The notes below the pieces were generated by a model. That model made no database searches. It saw nothing but the letters and a program-made list of their open reading frames with translations, and had not been told where the DNA came from. Source: Saprospiraceae bacterium (GTDB lineage: Bacteria > Bacteroidota > Bacteroidia > Chitinophagales > Saprospiraceae). Taken from it: a stretch of 64,000 bases of DNA. Positions within the stretch are counted from its first letter, which is position 1, and each line of letters opens with the position of its first letter. Made by a program: the position numbers and the translations under genes. This document shows, piece by piece, positions 16,887 to 26,543 of the stretch. The DNA lies in the NCBI GenBank assembly GCA_958295895.1, contig CATQHI010000007.1:103501-167500 (forward strand), written 5' to 3'.

Positions 16887-17408
16887 ATGACCGCCGCCGA
16901 CCTCCAAGCTACCGAATACGCCGAATTCTACGCCGGCTACGTCAGCCTGGTACCGCTCACCATCAGCCTACGCACCGCCCTCGACGATAGCGAAGCCCTC
17001 CTTACGGACTACCTCAGTAGCGTACCGGACGAGCGGGTCGATTTCGCCTACGCCCCCGGCAAGTGGTCCGTGAAACAGGCCCTGCAACACCTACTTGATA
17101 GCGAACGCATCTTTGCCTACCGCACCCTACGCCTCGGCCGGCACGATGCCACGCCGCTGCCGGGCTTCGAGCAAAATGATTACGTCCTGAACGCGGAGCT
17201 AAGCTCCCGGGAATTCGGCCGGATGGTGGAGGAGTTTCGCACCGTCCGCAAGAGCACGATATCGCTGGTGAGTGGACTAAGTGACGAGAACCTACACTTT
17301 CGCGGTACGGTAAGCGGACACACCATGTCGTGCCGGGCCATGGCCTTCATCCTCTGCGGTCATACCTACCACCACCATACGATTTATCGCGAACGCTACG
17401 GCCTTTAG
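16887..17408 (+). CDS. DinB family protein
   Basis: 173 residues forming the four-helix DinB/YfiT-like fold. Motifs are WSVKQALQHLLDSERIFAYRTL and the C-terminal GHTYHHHTIYRERYG; the three conserved metal-binding histidines can be placed in HLLDSER and HTYHHHT. DinB-like proteins are metal-dependent transferases or thiol hydrolases of varied or unknown substrate, cytoplasmic. The gene is followed 50 bases later by a TPR protein on the same strand. Confidence 0.9.
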   Translation: MTAADLQATEYAEFYAGYVSLVPLTISLRTALDDSEALLTDYLSSVPDERVDFAYAPGKWSVKQALQHLLDSERIFAYRTLRLGRHDATPLPGFEQNDYVLNAELSSREFGRMVEEFRTVRKSTISLVSGLSDENLHFRGTVSGHTMSCRAMAFILCGHTYHHHTIYRERYGL

Positions 17409-17458
17409 GTACCGAAGCTCCCAACCGGCACGTTAGCACCTCCATATCCCCCTCCGCC

Positions 17459-18961
17459 TTGGTTCGTTTTCTTACCTGCACCCTGTTGCTACTCTTAGTG
17501 GGCCATCTCCACGCCGTTGACCTCACCGGCCGCCTGCGTATGCTGTATCCCGGCGAAAGCCCAGCGGCCGTCCAGCAGCGGCAGTATCTGGGCAAGCAAC
17601 TGGAAAATCTGTTCGTCCGCCTCAACCACTACGACCGGGTCAACCGGCGCTCCCGCCGTAAGCAAATCGAGCGCATCGAGCAACGCTGCCGCCGCGAACT
17701 GCTGCTGCACTATGACCCCAGCGCCGAGCTGACCGACGCCTTCCGCGACGGCCGCTACAACGATGCCACCGCCGCCCTGCTTTACGGCCTGGCCCTGGAA
17801 AAGTATAACATCCCGTACGAGGGCCGCGTGGATCACTGGGAGAGCTACCTCATCGTAGACCCCCAGGGCAAAAGACCCGTCCGCCTGTACGCCCCGGCAG
17901 TACGCCCCCGCACCACGGCGGCCGAGCGAAGCTACCGGCGGGAATACCTGGCCCTGGTACGCAGTACGCTCGACGAAGACCTCACCACCCTGAGCCCCAC
18001 GGCCGCCGACCGGCTCTACCAACAGTACTACTACGCGCCGGATCAGCGCCTAAACTTTCGCGAGCTCTCGGCCTACGCCCAGTTTCGCCGCGCTCAGCGA
18101 GCCTTCGCCGGTAGGGACTACCCGGCTACGCTGGCTTACCTCACCGAGGCCCGAGTCCTAGACGAGCGCCCCGCCTTCCGCCTCTACCAACGGGCCGTCG
18201 CGCTACAGCAGGCCAGTCTCACCGTACCCAACGAAGAAGCCGTGGTGAAAGAACTCTTCGTACAGTGGCGGGAAGACCCCGGCAGTCAGTATCTCCCGGC
18301 CCGCCTCCTGCGGTACTTCGACGCACAGCAACAACTGCTACTGACACGGGGAGAGGCGGAAGGTGCCCTCGACCTGCTCAACCGCTACTGCACCCGCGCA
18401 CCCGCCCACACCCCCGACTGGTGCGCGGAGCTGGGCATGCTACAGAGTCTGCGGCTACTGGCGTACTACCAGGCGCGCGGCGAAAACGTGCAGGCCCTGC
18501 ACCTGGCCGAGTCACTCCTGAATGCCCACCCCGAGGATACCCGACTGCAGGGCTACGTGGCCGAGCTCACACTGGTCAACCTGCGCCAGACCTATCCCGA
18601 TGCGCAGGAACTGGTGGACCAGGCCAAACTAGCCGCCCGCCGCTATCCTTTTTTGCTGAAGCACGACCGCTACGCCGATATTGTACTGCGGCAGACCGCC
18701 CTACGGGTGCGGGACCTGTTCGCCGCCGAAAACGAGACCGCCGGACTGCTAGAACTAGCCCACTTTCGTGAGCAGCTCACAGAGATTCCGAATGGCTACG
18801 ACCGGACCCTATGGACGCTGACGGCCTTCGTGGCAGCTAGCAATTACTACTTCGCGGAGGAAGACTATGCGCCGGCGCGCGCCTACATCGAGGAGGCGCT
18901 GCGGTACGACCCCGCTAACGACTTTCTACTCCACCAGCAGGACCTGCTGGCGCGCTACTGA
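17459..18961 (+). CDS. Exported TPR-like repeat protein, function unknown
   Basis: From a TTG start at 17459 the protein begins MVRFLTCTLLLLLVGHLHA, a good signal peptide; the frame is open further upstream but that part lacks signal character and overlaps dinB. About 500 residues. The first half contains a basic stretch RVNRRSRRKQIERIEQRCRR; the rest is helical with TPR-like units such as GRDYPATLAYLTEARVLDERPAFRLYQRA and EEDYAPARAYIEEALRYDPAND. No catalytic motif is seen. The protein is probably periplasmic. The 3' end overlaps the convergent TlpA-like gene by 47 bases. Confidence 0.75.
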   Translation: MVRFLTCTLLLLLVGHLHAVDLTGRLRMLYPGESPAAVQQRQYLGKQLENLFVRLNHYDRVNRRSRRKQIERIEQRCRRELLLHYDPSAELTDAFRDGRYNDATAALLYGLALEKYNIPYEGRVDHWESYLIVDPQGKRPVRLYAPAVRPRTTAAERSYRREYLALVRSTLDEDLTTLSPTAADRLYQQYYYAPDQRLNFRELSAYAQFRRAQRAFAGRDYPATLAYLTEARVLDERPAFRLYQRAVALQQASLTVPNEEAVVKELFVQWREDPGSQYLPARLLRYFDAQQQLLLTRGEAEGALDLLNRYCTRAPAHTPDWCAELGMLQSLRLLAYYQARGENVQALHLAESLLNAHPEDTRLQGYVAELTLVNLRQTYPDAQELVDQAKLAARRYPFLLKHDRYADIVLRQTALRVRDLFAAENETAGLLELAHFREQLTEIPNGYDRTLWTLTAFVAASNYYFAEEDYAPARAYIEEALRYDPANDFLLHQQDLLARY

Positions 18962-20291
18962 GTAGCTCCTGCACCGAACGATCGAAGCTCTCGACGAACT
19001 CGCCGTACTTCGAGGTGGCCGGTCCGTTGAAGCCGGTGTGAATGCGGCGTACCTGGTTGTCGCGGTCCACGAAGAGCATGGTGGGGTAGCTAATCACTTG
19101 GGAGAGCATGGGCAGGGCACGCCCCGCTTCGTTTTTGTCGTTGCTGCCGGCCAGTAGGATGGGCCAATCCACCCCCTGGTTTTCCCGGTAGCGGCGGATG
19201 GCGGCACGGCTGCGGTCGTCATCGGCGCCGTAGCGTTCGAAGGCTAGGGCGATTACTTGTAGGTCCTCGGTGTCGTGGGTGGCCAGGTACTCCTGTAGGA
19301 AGTTGGTCTCGTCGCGGCAGTTGGGGCACCAGGTGCCGAAAAGCTGGATGAGTTTTGGTCCCTTGATGTCGCTCAGCCGCACCGTATCACCCTCAGCGGT
19401 AGGAAAGGCAAAAGCCAGGGGGACGTCGTCACGTAGCCGGGTCAGCGCATCGGGATCCGTAAGCTCGGCAGTATCATCGCGCGTGGCCGTCCAGTCAGTG
19501 ATGTAGTGGCGGCCGCTGCGAAAGGTGCCCGTGAGGCTGCCATCGTCCTTGATCAGGGCCTCGAAGAGGAAGGCATGGCTACCGTCGAACACGCTGAGGT
19601 ACAGCTTATGGCCCTGCACGGTACCCTCCAGGTAGCGGTAGTCGCCGGTCTCGGTGCGGAAGGTGCCGGTGAGGTGGTTGCCTTCCTGTTTGAACTCAGC
19701 TACGCCCGGATAGGGATCTTCGGTGGCGTCGCCGGCGAAGGTCACCGCCCAGGTGCCGGTCACGTCGGCGGCCGGCTCCTTCTGTAGGGGGGTGAAGCGG
19801 AAGTCCTTACCGAAGTAGGCCTTGAAGGGGATCACGTAGTTGTCGCGGTAGTGTACCACCCACACCCCCTCGATCACATTCTCCTCGTGGTAGGCGCTGA
19901 TGTGGGTATCGTAGACCGGGAAGTCGATGCGCAGCGTATCGCGGCCCGCCTGCTGGTCGCGCCCGGCGGTGATGTTTTCAGCCGGCACCAGAATGCTTTC
20001 TTCCCCGTTGTGGATCACGAGGTGAAAGGCCGTATCGCTATCGTACACCACGTCGAAGGTGAAGGGTAGCTGCCCCTGCGTCACCTCATCGAACTCCAGA
20101 TTGACCTTTTCGGGGATGGGGGCGCCCTTGGGGTTGGGTACGATGGGGTTATACTCCAGTTCGAGCACGCCGCGGTAGGGCCCGGGGGGCAGAAACTGGT
20201 AGCGCTGCTGCACGAACACGCAGGCGGTGCCCAGCAGTACGAGCAGGAGGGCGCTACACGCAGGTGCAACGAAGGGGCGAAGGGCGGGCAT
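18915..20291 (-). CDS. TlpA-like thioredoxin-fold protein
   Basis: 458 residues. A membrane anchor or signal segment lies at 10-28 (ACSALLLVLLGTACVFV). Residues 35-275 form a beta-rich domain with two TGTW/TGTF repeats typical of the N-terminal half of Bacteroidota TlpA proteins. The thioredoxin domain spans about 290-440, with the redox motif WCPNC (Cys322, Cys325), and a cis-proline region ISYPTMLFVD. Such proteins act in the periplasm as thiol-disulfide reductases, often for cytochrome maturation. Gene stands alone; the C-terminus overlaps the convergent TPR gene. Confidence 0.9.
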   Translation of the reverse strand: MPALRPFVAPACSALLLVLLGTACVFVQQRYQFLPPGPYRGVLELEYNPIVPNPKGAPIPEKVNLEFDEVTQGQLPFTFDVVYDSDTAFHLVIHNGEESILVPAENITAGRDQQAGRDTLRIDFPVYDTHISAYHEENVIEGVWVVHYRDNYVIPFKAYFGKDFRFTPLQKEPAADVTGTWAVTFAGDATEDPYPGVAEFKQEGNHLTGTFRTETGDYRYLEGTVQGHKLYLSVFDGSHAFLFEALIKDDGSLTGTFRSGRHYITDWTATRDDTAELTDPDALTRLRDDVPLAFAFPTAEGDTVRLSDIKGPKLIQLFGTWCPNCRDETNFLQEYLATHDTEDLQVIALAFERYGADDDRSRAAIRRYRENQGVDWPILLAGSNDKNEAGRALPMLSQVISYPTMLFVDRDNQVRRIHTGFNGPATSKYGEFVESFDRSVQELLSSAPAGPAGGVESR

Positions 20292-20340
20292 GGCGGGGGG
20301 TTCGGTTTTGAGCTAAGACAACGCTTTTCGGTGGGGGTAG

Positions 20341-20371
20341 TTGGTGATGTGGGGGCGGGGCCGTACTTTTG
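20341..20371 (+). promoter_or_regulatory. Promoter of tRNA-Arg
   Basis: TTG at 20341-20343 and TACTTTTG at 20364-20371 match the Bacteroidota -33/-7 pair with a 20-base spacer. The spacer is very GC-rich (GGGGGCGGGGCC). The predicted start of transcription lies about 7 bases before the tRNA. Confidence 0.8.
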
Positions 20372-20383
20372 CGTCCGTTTCCG

Positions 20384-20455
20384 GGTCTCGTAGTACAACG
20401 GATAGTATACAGGTTTCCGAAGCCTGCGATGATGGTTCGATTCCATCCGAGACCA
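20384..20455 (+). tRNA. tRNA-Arg (anticodon CCG)
   Basis: 72 bases fold as a tRNA. Acceptor GGTCTCG (20384-20390) pairs with CGAGACC (20448-20454). Anticodon arm CAGGT-TTCCGAA-GCCTG places CCG at the anticodon, reading CGG. T arm GATGG-TTCGATT-CCATC. CCA is not encoded; ACCACC follows. A membrane protein gene starts 9 bases downstream. Confidence 0.95.
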
Positions 20456-20464
20456 CCTTTTTAA

Positions 20465-21646
20465 ATGCCGCTCACCGGAATCCTTCCCCCCTTATTCTTC
20501 AGCCTAGCCTTCCTACTGCCGGCCTGGTGGCTGTACCGGACCGGAAGGCGCGCCATCAGTATCGCACCGGCGTGTACCGCCCTCCTGCTTGCGGGGACTA
20601 CGGTGGCCATCTACGTGAATGAGGTGCGACACACCCAGGCCCGCTACGATTTGGACCTGCTGCTCGAAAATCTTTCGGAAGACGAACTCTATACGACTAC
20701 GGCGCTGCGGGACGAGCGGGAGACCCTGTTTCTATTTTCCGCCGCCAGTCAGGCGCTGTACCGGGGGCTGGACTATGCTCCGGAGCGTAAAGGGACCATC
20801 GACTCGGTGCTGCTGCGCATGGCCGACTGGACGCGCCGGGCCAGCAACCTGCCGCAGTGGAATGCCGGCACGGACTGGGACCGCTCGGTCTTCTTTTTGG
20901 CTCACGCCGGGGCCGTGCTGGGGCACTACCAACTGGCTACCAACGACGAGCGGTACGCACCCTACTTCCGGCGCATCGGGGACTACCTGGGCCAGCGGAT
21001 GGTGCGAGGGCACTACAAGCACCTGGGGAGTAGCGGCGATGAGAGTCTGCTACGGCCGGCGGATAATGCGGCGGCGATCTACGTGCTTACCCTCTTCGAT
21101 GCCTACTACGGGGAGGCTTATGCAGAGGTTACCCGGCGGGAGTGGACGGACTATATCCAAAAAGAGCTCTACTACGCCGAAAGCCGGCTGCCGTGTGCGG
21201 CCTTTAACGTGACCAACCGCTGTAGCCTGGAGCCTAGCGCGGTGGCCAGCGGACTCTACATCGCCTACCGGGCGGCATCGGCTCCGGAGGGGGAGGTACG
21301 GGACGATATTCCCTACCGGGAGTGGCTGCACTACTTCAAGCGATTTAGCGGTAGTCCGTTCAGTCTATCGATCCGGCCCAATATGCGGCGAGGGGAGGTG
21401 GCCCGGCTGTGTAATGCGGGGGTGGCACCGCTGGACTGTGGCTGGTACGAGGACGCGGTGGGGCTGTGGGCGGCGGCCGAATACCGGGGGGGCTATACCT
21501 ACTTTCGGCTGTTTGCCGGGGCGGTGTTTGAGCGGTGGTTCGGGGGCCGACCGGACTTCGGGGCGCTACGGCCGGCGCTACGGGTCAAGGCGCTGACGGT
21601 GGTGGCGCTACGCTGCATCGGGGAGGGGACCGTGCGGGTGGGGTGA
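20465..21646 (+). CDS. Membrane-anchored protein of unknown function
   Basis: 393 residues. Two N-terminal membrane segments (about 5-24 and 32-50) precede a large soluble domain that probably lies outside the cytoplasm. The domain is helical with repeated aromatic and acidic pairs, for example RSVFFLAHAGAVLGHYQLA, RPADNAAAIYVLTLFDAYYG and GWYEDAVGLWAAAEYRGGY. The pattern resembles alpha/alpha-toroid folds, but I recognise no family and no catalytic motif. The ATG lies 9 bases after tRNA-Arg, so it is probably transcribed from the tRNA promoter and cut apart by tRNA processing. Confidence 0.7.
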   Translation: MPLTGILPPLFFSLAFLLPAWWLYRTGRRAISIAPACTALLLAGTTVAIYVNEVRHTQARYDLDLLLENLSEDELYTTTALRDERETLFLFSAASQALYRGLDYAPERKGTIDSVLLRMADWTRRASNLPQWNAGTDWDRSVFFLAHAGAVLGHYQLATNDERYAPYFRRIGDYLGQRMVRGHYKHLGSSGDESLLRPADNAAAIYVLTLFDAYYGEAYAEVTRREWTDYIQKELYYAESRLPCAAFNVTNRCSLEPSAVASGLYIAYRAASAPEGEVRDDIPYREWLHYFKRFSGSPFSLSIRPNMRRGEVARLCNAGVAPLDCGWYEDAVGLWAAAEYRGGYTYFRLFAGAVFERWFGGRPDFGALRPALRVKALTVVALRCIGEGTVRVG

Positions 21647-21709
21647 ACCAAAATCCGGCCAGTTGCTTTCGTAGCTAACACTGACCGTACGACCCCAAAT
21701 TTATTTTGT

Positions 21710-23329
21710 ATGCCCAACGATTTCGACGTCATCATCATCGGCTCCGGTGCCGGTGGGGGTACCATTGCCTACACCCTGGCCGATACCGGCAAGAAAATCC
21801 TCATTCTGGAACAGGGCTCCTTCCTGCCGCGCGAGAAACGCAATTGGGACCCAGTCTTCATTTTTGGTGAGGACGGCTATAAGGCCAAGGTCAAGTGGGA
21901 GGGACCGGACGGCGAAACGGTCAACCCGGTGTTGTACCACCGCGTGGGCGGCAACACCAAGATGTACGGCGCCCTGCTACACCGGCAGCGGCCGGAGGAC
22001 TTTCAGGACCAGCACCACAAGGGTGGGCTGAGTCCGGGCTGGCCGGTGAGCTACGACGAGTTCGAGTCCTACTACATGATGGCCGAGCACGTGATGAAGA
22101 TCCACGGCAACCGGGGCGAGGACCCCTCGGCGGGCTGGTCCAGCGGGCCCTTTCCCTTCAAGGCCTTTCCGCACGAGCGGCGGATTCAGGAGGTTTCGGA
22201 TGCCTTTGCCGAACTGGGGCTACACCCCCACCATTCCAACCTGGCGCTCAACCGTGACATTGACGAGCCCTGGCGGCGGCCCTGTATCGCCTGCAACACC
22301 TGCGATCCGTTCCCCTGCATGCTGCACGCGAAGTCGGATGCCGAGACCGCCCTGGTGCGGCCGGCCCTGGAGCACGACAACGTGACCCTGTGGACCGGGG
22401 CCTACGTCGATAAGCTGATCGAGGAAGGGGGCAAGATCGTCCGCATTGAGGGCACCCGCGACGGGGAACCGATGCGCCTGAGCGCCGATCTGGTGGTGGT
22501 ATCCTGTGGAGCCATCAATACCGCGGCCCTGCTACTGCGCTCGCGGGTGGCCAACTCCTCCGATCAGGTGGGGCGCAACTTTACCAAGCACAACCAGAGC
22601 GGCATCTCGGCCATGGACTACACCAACGAGAACGACACCGTGTTTCAGAAGACACTAGGCGTGCACGACTTCTACAACGGGGGACCCGGCATGCCCTACC
22701 CTCTCGGTACGGTACAGCTAACGGGTAAGGCGCACTGGACGCGCATCATGGGTGACTACGCCAGTCAGGACATCAGGGAGGACCGGGCCAAGGAGGTGCA
22801 GAAGTACGCCGTGGACTTCTGGTTCACCAGCGAGGACCTGCCGGATAACCACAACCGCATCGAGTGGACGGACCGGGGCATTAAGTTCAACTACCGGCCC
22901 AACAACCGCGAGAGCCACTTTGAGTTTCTCGATTTCTTTCAGGAGAAGTACCTCGAACCCCAGGGCTTTACGGACTTTATGCGCTCCACCAAGGGGCTGG
23001 AATTTACCTGGCACCAGGCGGGTACCGCTCAGTTCGGTACCGATCAGAAAAAGAGCGTACTGGACATTAATTGCAAGGCCTGGGATCTGGATAACCTCTA
23101 CGTCGTGGATGCCAGTTTCCAGCCTAGCCAGGGGGCAACTAATCCGACGCTGACCATCATCGCCAACGCGATTCGGGTGGGTGAGCACTTGCGCAAGGAC
23201 TGGTTCAACGATGGGGGCGTGAGCATGGATGATTACCCGCTCTCGGACGGCTACATGGCCGATAGTGCCGCGGCGGAGATCGTGGACGGTACGTATGCTG
23301 CCGGCGACGCCGAAAGTTGGGGGGCGTAG
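21710..23329 (+). CDS. GMC family FAD-dependent oxidoreductase
   Basis: 539 residues. The FAD-binding motif IIIGSGAGGG is at 8-17 and EQG of the second strand follows. The C-terminal GMC domain has the catalytic WHQAGTAQFGTD (His435) and DASFQPSQGATNPTLTI (Asn478 region). A cysteine-rich stretch CIACNTCDPFPC lies near 187-198 and is usual for the bacterial sugar or alcohol dehydrogenase branch. No signal peptide was seen. The enzyme oxidises an alcohol or sugar; the substrate is unknown. No gluconate dehydrogenase small subunit or cytochrome partner is next to it. Confidence 0.92.
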   Translation: MPNDFDVIIIGSGAGGGTIAYTLADTGKKILILEQGSFLPREKRNWDPVFIFGEDGYKAKVKWEGPDGETVNPVLYHRVGGNTKMYGALLHRQRPEDFQDQHHKGGLSPGWPVSYDEFESYYMMAEHVMKIHGNRGEDPSAGWSSGPFPFKAFPHERRIQEVSDAFAELGLHPHHSNLALNRDIDEPWRRPCIACNTCDPFPCMLHAKSDAETALVRPALEHDNVTLWTGAYVDKLIEEGGKIVRIEGTRDGEPMRLSADLVVVSCGAINTAALLLRSRVANSSDQVGRNFTKHNQSGISAMDYTNENDTVFQKTLGVHDFYNGGPGMPYPLGTVQLTGKAHWTRIMGDYASQDIREDRAKEVQKYAVDFWFTSEDLPDNHNRIEWTDRGIKFNYRPNNRESHFEFLDFFQEKYLEPQGFTDFMRSTKGLEFTWHQAGTAQFGTDQKKSVLDINCKAWDLDNLYVVDASFQPSQGATNPTLTIIANAIRVGEHLRKDWFNDGGVSMDDYPLSDGYMADSAAAEIVDGTYAAGDAESWGA

Positions 23330-23407
23330 CAGGCAGTAAAGACCAAAGCGGGGGTGGAAGCGTTATTGGCCAGCGGCCTATCTTGCCGCCCCTTATCCGC
23401 TGCCACT

Positions 23408-26400
23408 ATGACATTCACCCGCTTTCTGCTGCCCGGACTCTGTTTTTTCGTCTCCCTGAGCGTTTCGGCCCAGGCCACCACGGTATACACCGAGGCCTGG
23501 CGGACCTTTAAGGAGGCCGAGGATCACCGGCAGAAAAATGTGCTGGAAAAAGCCCAGCGGGAGTACGCCGAGGTCGTGGATATGCTGCTGCCCGTGCACC
23601 AGCCCGAGGCGGAACTGCTACGGATGCAGGCCGAGCTCAATGTGGCCAAAATTGCCGTGCGGTTGGGCAAAAGCGACGGGGAGAAACTGATCCTGGACTT
23701 CGTACGCCGCTACCAGCCCGACCCCATTGCCAACACCGCCCTGCTGGAAATCGCCCAGTACTACTTCGACCAGAACGAGCTGGATAAGGCGGTGGAGTAC
23801 TACCTGCTGGTACCCCGGGACATGATGAGTGCCGAGGAGCAGGCGGAGGTGAACTTTCGACTGGGATACGCTTACTTCGTACAAAAGGATTTTGAAGAGG
23901 CCCAGCGCTACTTTCAGTTCAGCAAGAGTACGCAGGGTGAGTTTTACTACCCCACGAACTACTACCTGGGCATCATTCAGTTCTTCGAGGGCAACTATGA
24001 CCTGGCGCTGGAGCAATTCCGGATCGCGGAGCAGGATCCGCAGTATAAAGGCTACATCCCCTATTACATCGCCCAGATCTACTTCGCGCAGCGCCGCTAC
24101 GAGGAGCTGATCGCTTATGCCGCCCCATTGGTGGAGTCTGGTGGAGCTAGCCTGAAGAACCGCAAGGAACTGGAGCAGCTGCTCGGCCAGGCCTACTTCG
24201 AGCAGGCCAACTACACCGCCGCGCTGCCCCTACTGGAAAATTACGCCAAGGGCAACCGTAAGCTGCGCGAGGAAGAGCTTTTCCAGCTTGGCTTTGCCCG
24301 CTACCAGACGAAGGACTACCCCGGGGCCAGCGAGGCCTTCCGGGAGGTGAGCGGCCAGGAGACCGCCGTGGGCCAGAGTGCTAACTTCTACCTGGGGGAT
24401 ATTGCCCTGCGCCAGGGCGATGGCGTAGGTGCTCGCTCGGCATTTGCCGCGGCCAGTCGGCAGCCCTTCGACCCCGAGGTACAGCAGGAGGCCCTGTTCA
24501 ACTACGCCAAACTGAGCTACGAGCTAGGGTACCCGGCCGATGCAATCACGGCCATCCAGCAGCTGCCGGCCGACTCCAAGTTTTACGGTCAGGGACAGGA
24601 GCTGCTCGGAGACGTGTTCACCACTACGCAGGACTACCAGCGAGCCCTCGACATCCTGGAGGCCATGACCGCCCGCTCGCCGCAGCTCGATGAGGCTTAC
24701 CAACGCGCGGCCTTCCTGCGCGGCGTGGAGCTGCTCGGACAGGGTGATATGGTGCAGAGCAAAGCCCTGCTGGAAAAAAGTCTGCAGCGCCCGGTCAATG
24801 CTTCCTACCGGGCCCAGGCCCTCTACTGGCTCGCCGACCTGGCCAACCGCCAGGGGGACTACGCTACCTCCATCGAGCTGACCGATCAGTTCCTGGCACT
24901 AGCTAAGTCGACCGAGGGACTGCCCCCCCAGGCCTCACTCTACACCGGCAACTACCTACAGGGGTACAACTACCTGAAGCAGGACAACTACGCCAATGCC
25001 CTGACCTACTTCACCAGTACCGTGGAGGGAATCGAGCGTAACCTGCCCTACATCACCGATACCGACGTGCGCGAGCGGGTGCTGGGCGATGCCGTGCTCC
25101 GGGCCGGCGATGCTTATTTCGCCCGCAACCAGTACGATCTGGCCGCCCGCTACTACGACAACGCCATTCAGCGGCAGTCCGTAGGCTTTGTGTACGCGCT
25201 GTACCAAAAGGCGCTCATCGAGGGCCTACGTGGACGGAGCGCCGAAAAGCTCCTCGCCCTCGAGCAGTTGGTGCAGAACTACCCCAACAGCCAGTTTGCC
25301 GACGACGCCCTCTACCAGCTCGCCCTCACCTACCAGGAGCTCAATCGGCCCCAGCAGGCCCTGGAACCGCTGCGCAAGATCATCAGCCAGTACAAGGTCA
25401 ATTCTCCCCTAGTCAACCAGAGTCTGCTGCAACTGGGGCTCATCAGCTACAACCTCGGCAACAGCGAGGCGGCCATCAACTACTACAAGCAGGTCTTTGC
25501 CTCTAACCCCAGCCCCGGCGAGGCTACCCGCGCCCGCGATGCGCTGCGCGAGATTTACGTCGACGATATGGGGCAGGCCGATCTGTTTTTCCAGTTCTTC
25601 GAAACCCTGCCCGGCCAGGAGATCACCACCGATGCTCGCGATAGCATCAGCTTCCGCGCCGCGGTGAGCCAGTACGAAAACGGTAACTACGAACGGGCGG
25701 TGACGGGCCTGACCGAGTACCTACGGCAGTATCCCCAGAGTCCGAATACCCTGCCCGGCGTGTTCTACCGCGGCGATAGCTACGTAGCCCTGCGCCGCTA
25801 CAACGATGCCCTGCCCGACTACGAGGCCGTGATCAATGCCGGCCCGAGCCGCTTCTACCTCCCGGCGCTGAAGAAGGCGAGTTTGATCGCCTACAACAGC
25901 GTGCAGGACTTCCAGAAATCCTTCCGCCTCTACACCCTGCTGGAGGCCGCGGCCGATAACGAGACGGTGCGCTTTGACGCCCAGGTCGGTGCCCTACAGT
26001 CCGCCTACCGCCTCAATGATACCCGCGCCACCGAGGACTACGCCGCCAAGGTAGCCGGTAACCCCAACGCTACGGCTGCCCAGCGCACCATCGCCAACTT
26101 CTACCTGGGCAAGATCGCCTACGACCGCAAGGACCTGGTGCGCGCCCTCCCCTACTTCGACCAGGTCATCGCGAACAGCGACGATGAGCGTACGGCCGAG
26201 GCCCGCTACCTGCGCGCCAGTGCCGTGTACCAGCAGGGTGACCTCGACCGCGCCCAGCAGCTCGCTCTGGAGGCTAACCGCGAAAGCTCGGGCTATCCCT
26301 ACTGGGTAGCGAAGACGGTCATCCTACTTTCCGACGTGCTCCGGGATAAAAAAGACCTCTACAACGCCCGCGCTGCCCTCGAGGCCCTGCTCGAAAACTA

Positions 26401-26536
26401 CTCCGAGGATGCCACCCTAGTCGCCGAGGCCCGGCAGAAACTCGCGCAGGTGGAGGCCGAAATCCAGGCCGGTAGTCGCCTCAACACCCAACCCACCGAT
26501 CCCGCCCGCCTCGAACTCGACAATAGTGGAAACTAA
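23408..26536 (+). CDS. Large exported TPR protein, partner of the downstream outer-membrane barrel
   Basis: 1042 residues from ATG 23408, chosen because it gives signal peptide MTFTRFLLPGLCFFVSLSVSA; an in-frame ATG 54 bases upstream would hide it. A -7-like TATCTTGC lies at 23379-23386. The whole mature protein is made of tetratricopeptide repeats, for instance AEEQAEVNFRLGYAYFVQKD, ANYTAALPLLENYAKGN and RRYNDALPDYEAVINAGP. TPR arrays bind partner proteins, and this one is predicted to be periplasmic. The stop overlaps the start region of the barrel gene, so the pair is translationally linked. The exact role is unknown. Confidence 0.88.
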   Translation: MTFTRFLLPGLCFFVSLSVSAQATTVYTEAWRTFKEAEDHRQKNVLEKAQREYAEVVDMLLPVHQPEAELLRMQAELNVAKIAVRLGKSDGEKLILDFVRRYQPDPIANTALLEIAQYYFDQNELDKAVEYYLLVPRDMMSAEEQAEVNFRLGYAYFVQKDFEEAQRYFQFSKSTQGEFYYPTNYYLGIIQFFEGNYDLALEQFRIAEQDPQYKGYIPYYIAQIYFAQRRYEELIAYAAPLVESGGASLKNRKELEQLLGQAYFEQANYTAALPLLENYAKGNRKLREEELFQLGFARYQTKDYPGASEAFREVSGQETAVGQSANFYLGDIALRQGDGVGARSAFAAASRQPFDPEVQQEALFNYAKLSYELGYPADAITAIQQLPADSKFYGQGQELLGDVFTTTQDYQRALDILEAMTARSPQLDEAYQRAAFLRGVELLGQGDMVQSKALLEKSLQRPVNASYRAQALYWLADLANRQGDYATSIELTDQFLALAKSTEGLPPQASLYTGNYLQGYNYLKQDNYANALTYFTSTVEGIERNLPYITDTDVRERVLGDAVLRAGDAYFARNQYDLAARYYDNAIQRQSVGFVYALYQKALIEGLRGRSAEKLLALEQLVQNYPNSQFADDALYQLALTYQELNRPQQALEPLRKIISQYKVNSPLVNQSLLQLGLISYNLGNSEAAINYYKQVFASNPSPGEATRARDALREIYVDDMGQADLFFQFFETLPGQEITTDARDSISFRAAVSQYENGNYERAVTGLTEYLRQYPQSPNTLPGVFYRGDSYVALRRYNDALPDYEAVINAGPSRFYLPALKKASLIAYNSVQDFQKSFRLYTLLEAAADNETVRFDAQVGALQSAYRLNDTRATEDYAAKVAGNPNATAAQRTIANFYLGKIAYDRKDLVRALPYFDQVIANSDDERTAEARYLRASAVYQQGDLDRAQQLALEANRESSGYPYWVAKTVILLSDVLRDKKDLYNARAALEALLENYSEDATLVAEARQKLAQVEAEIQAGSRLNTQPTDPARLELDNSGN

Positions 26537-26543
26537 GCTCAGC

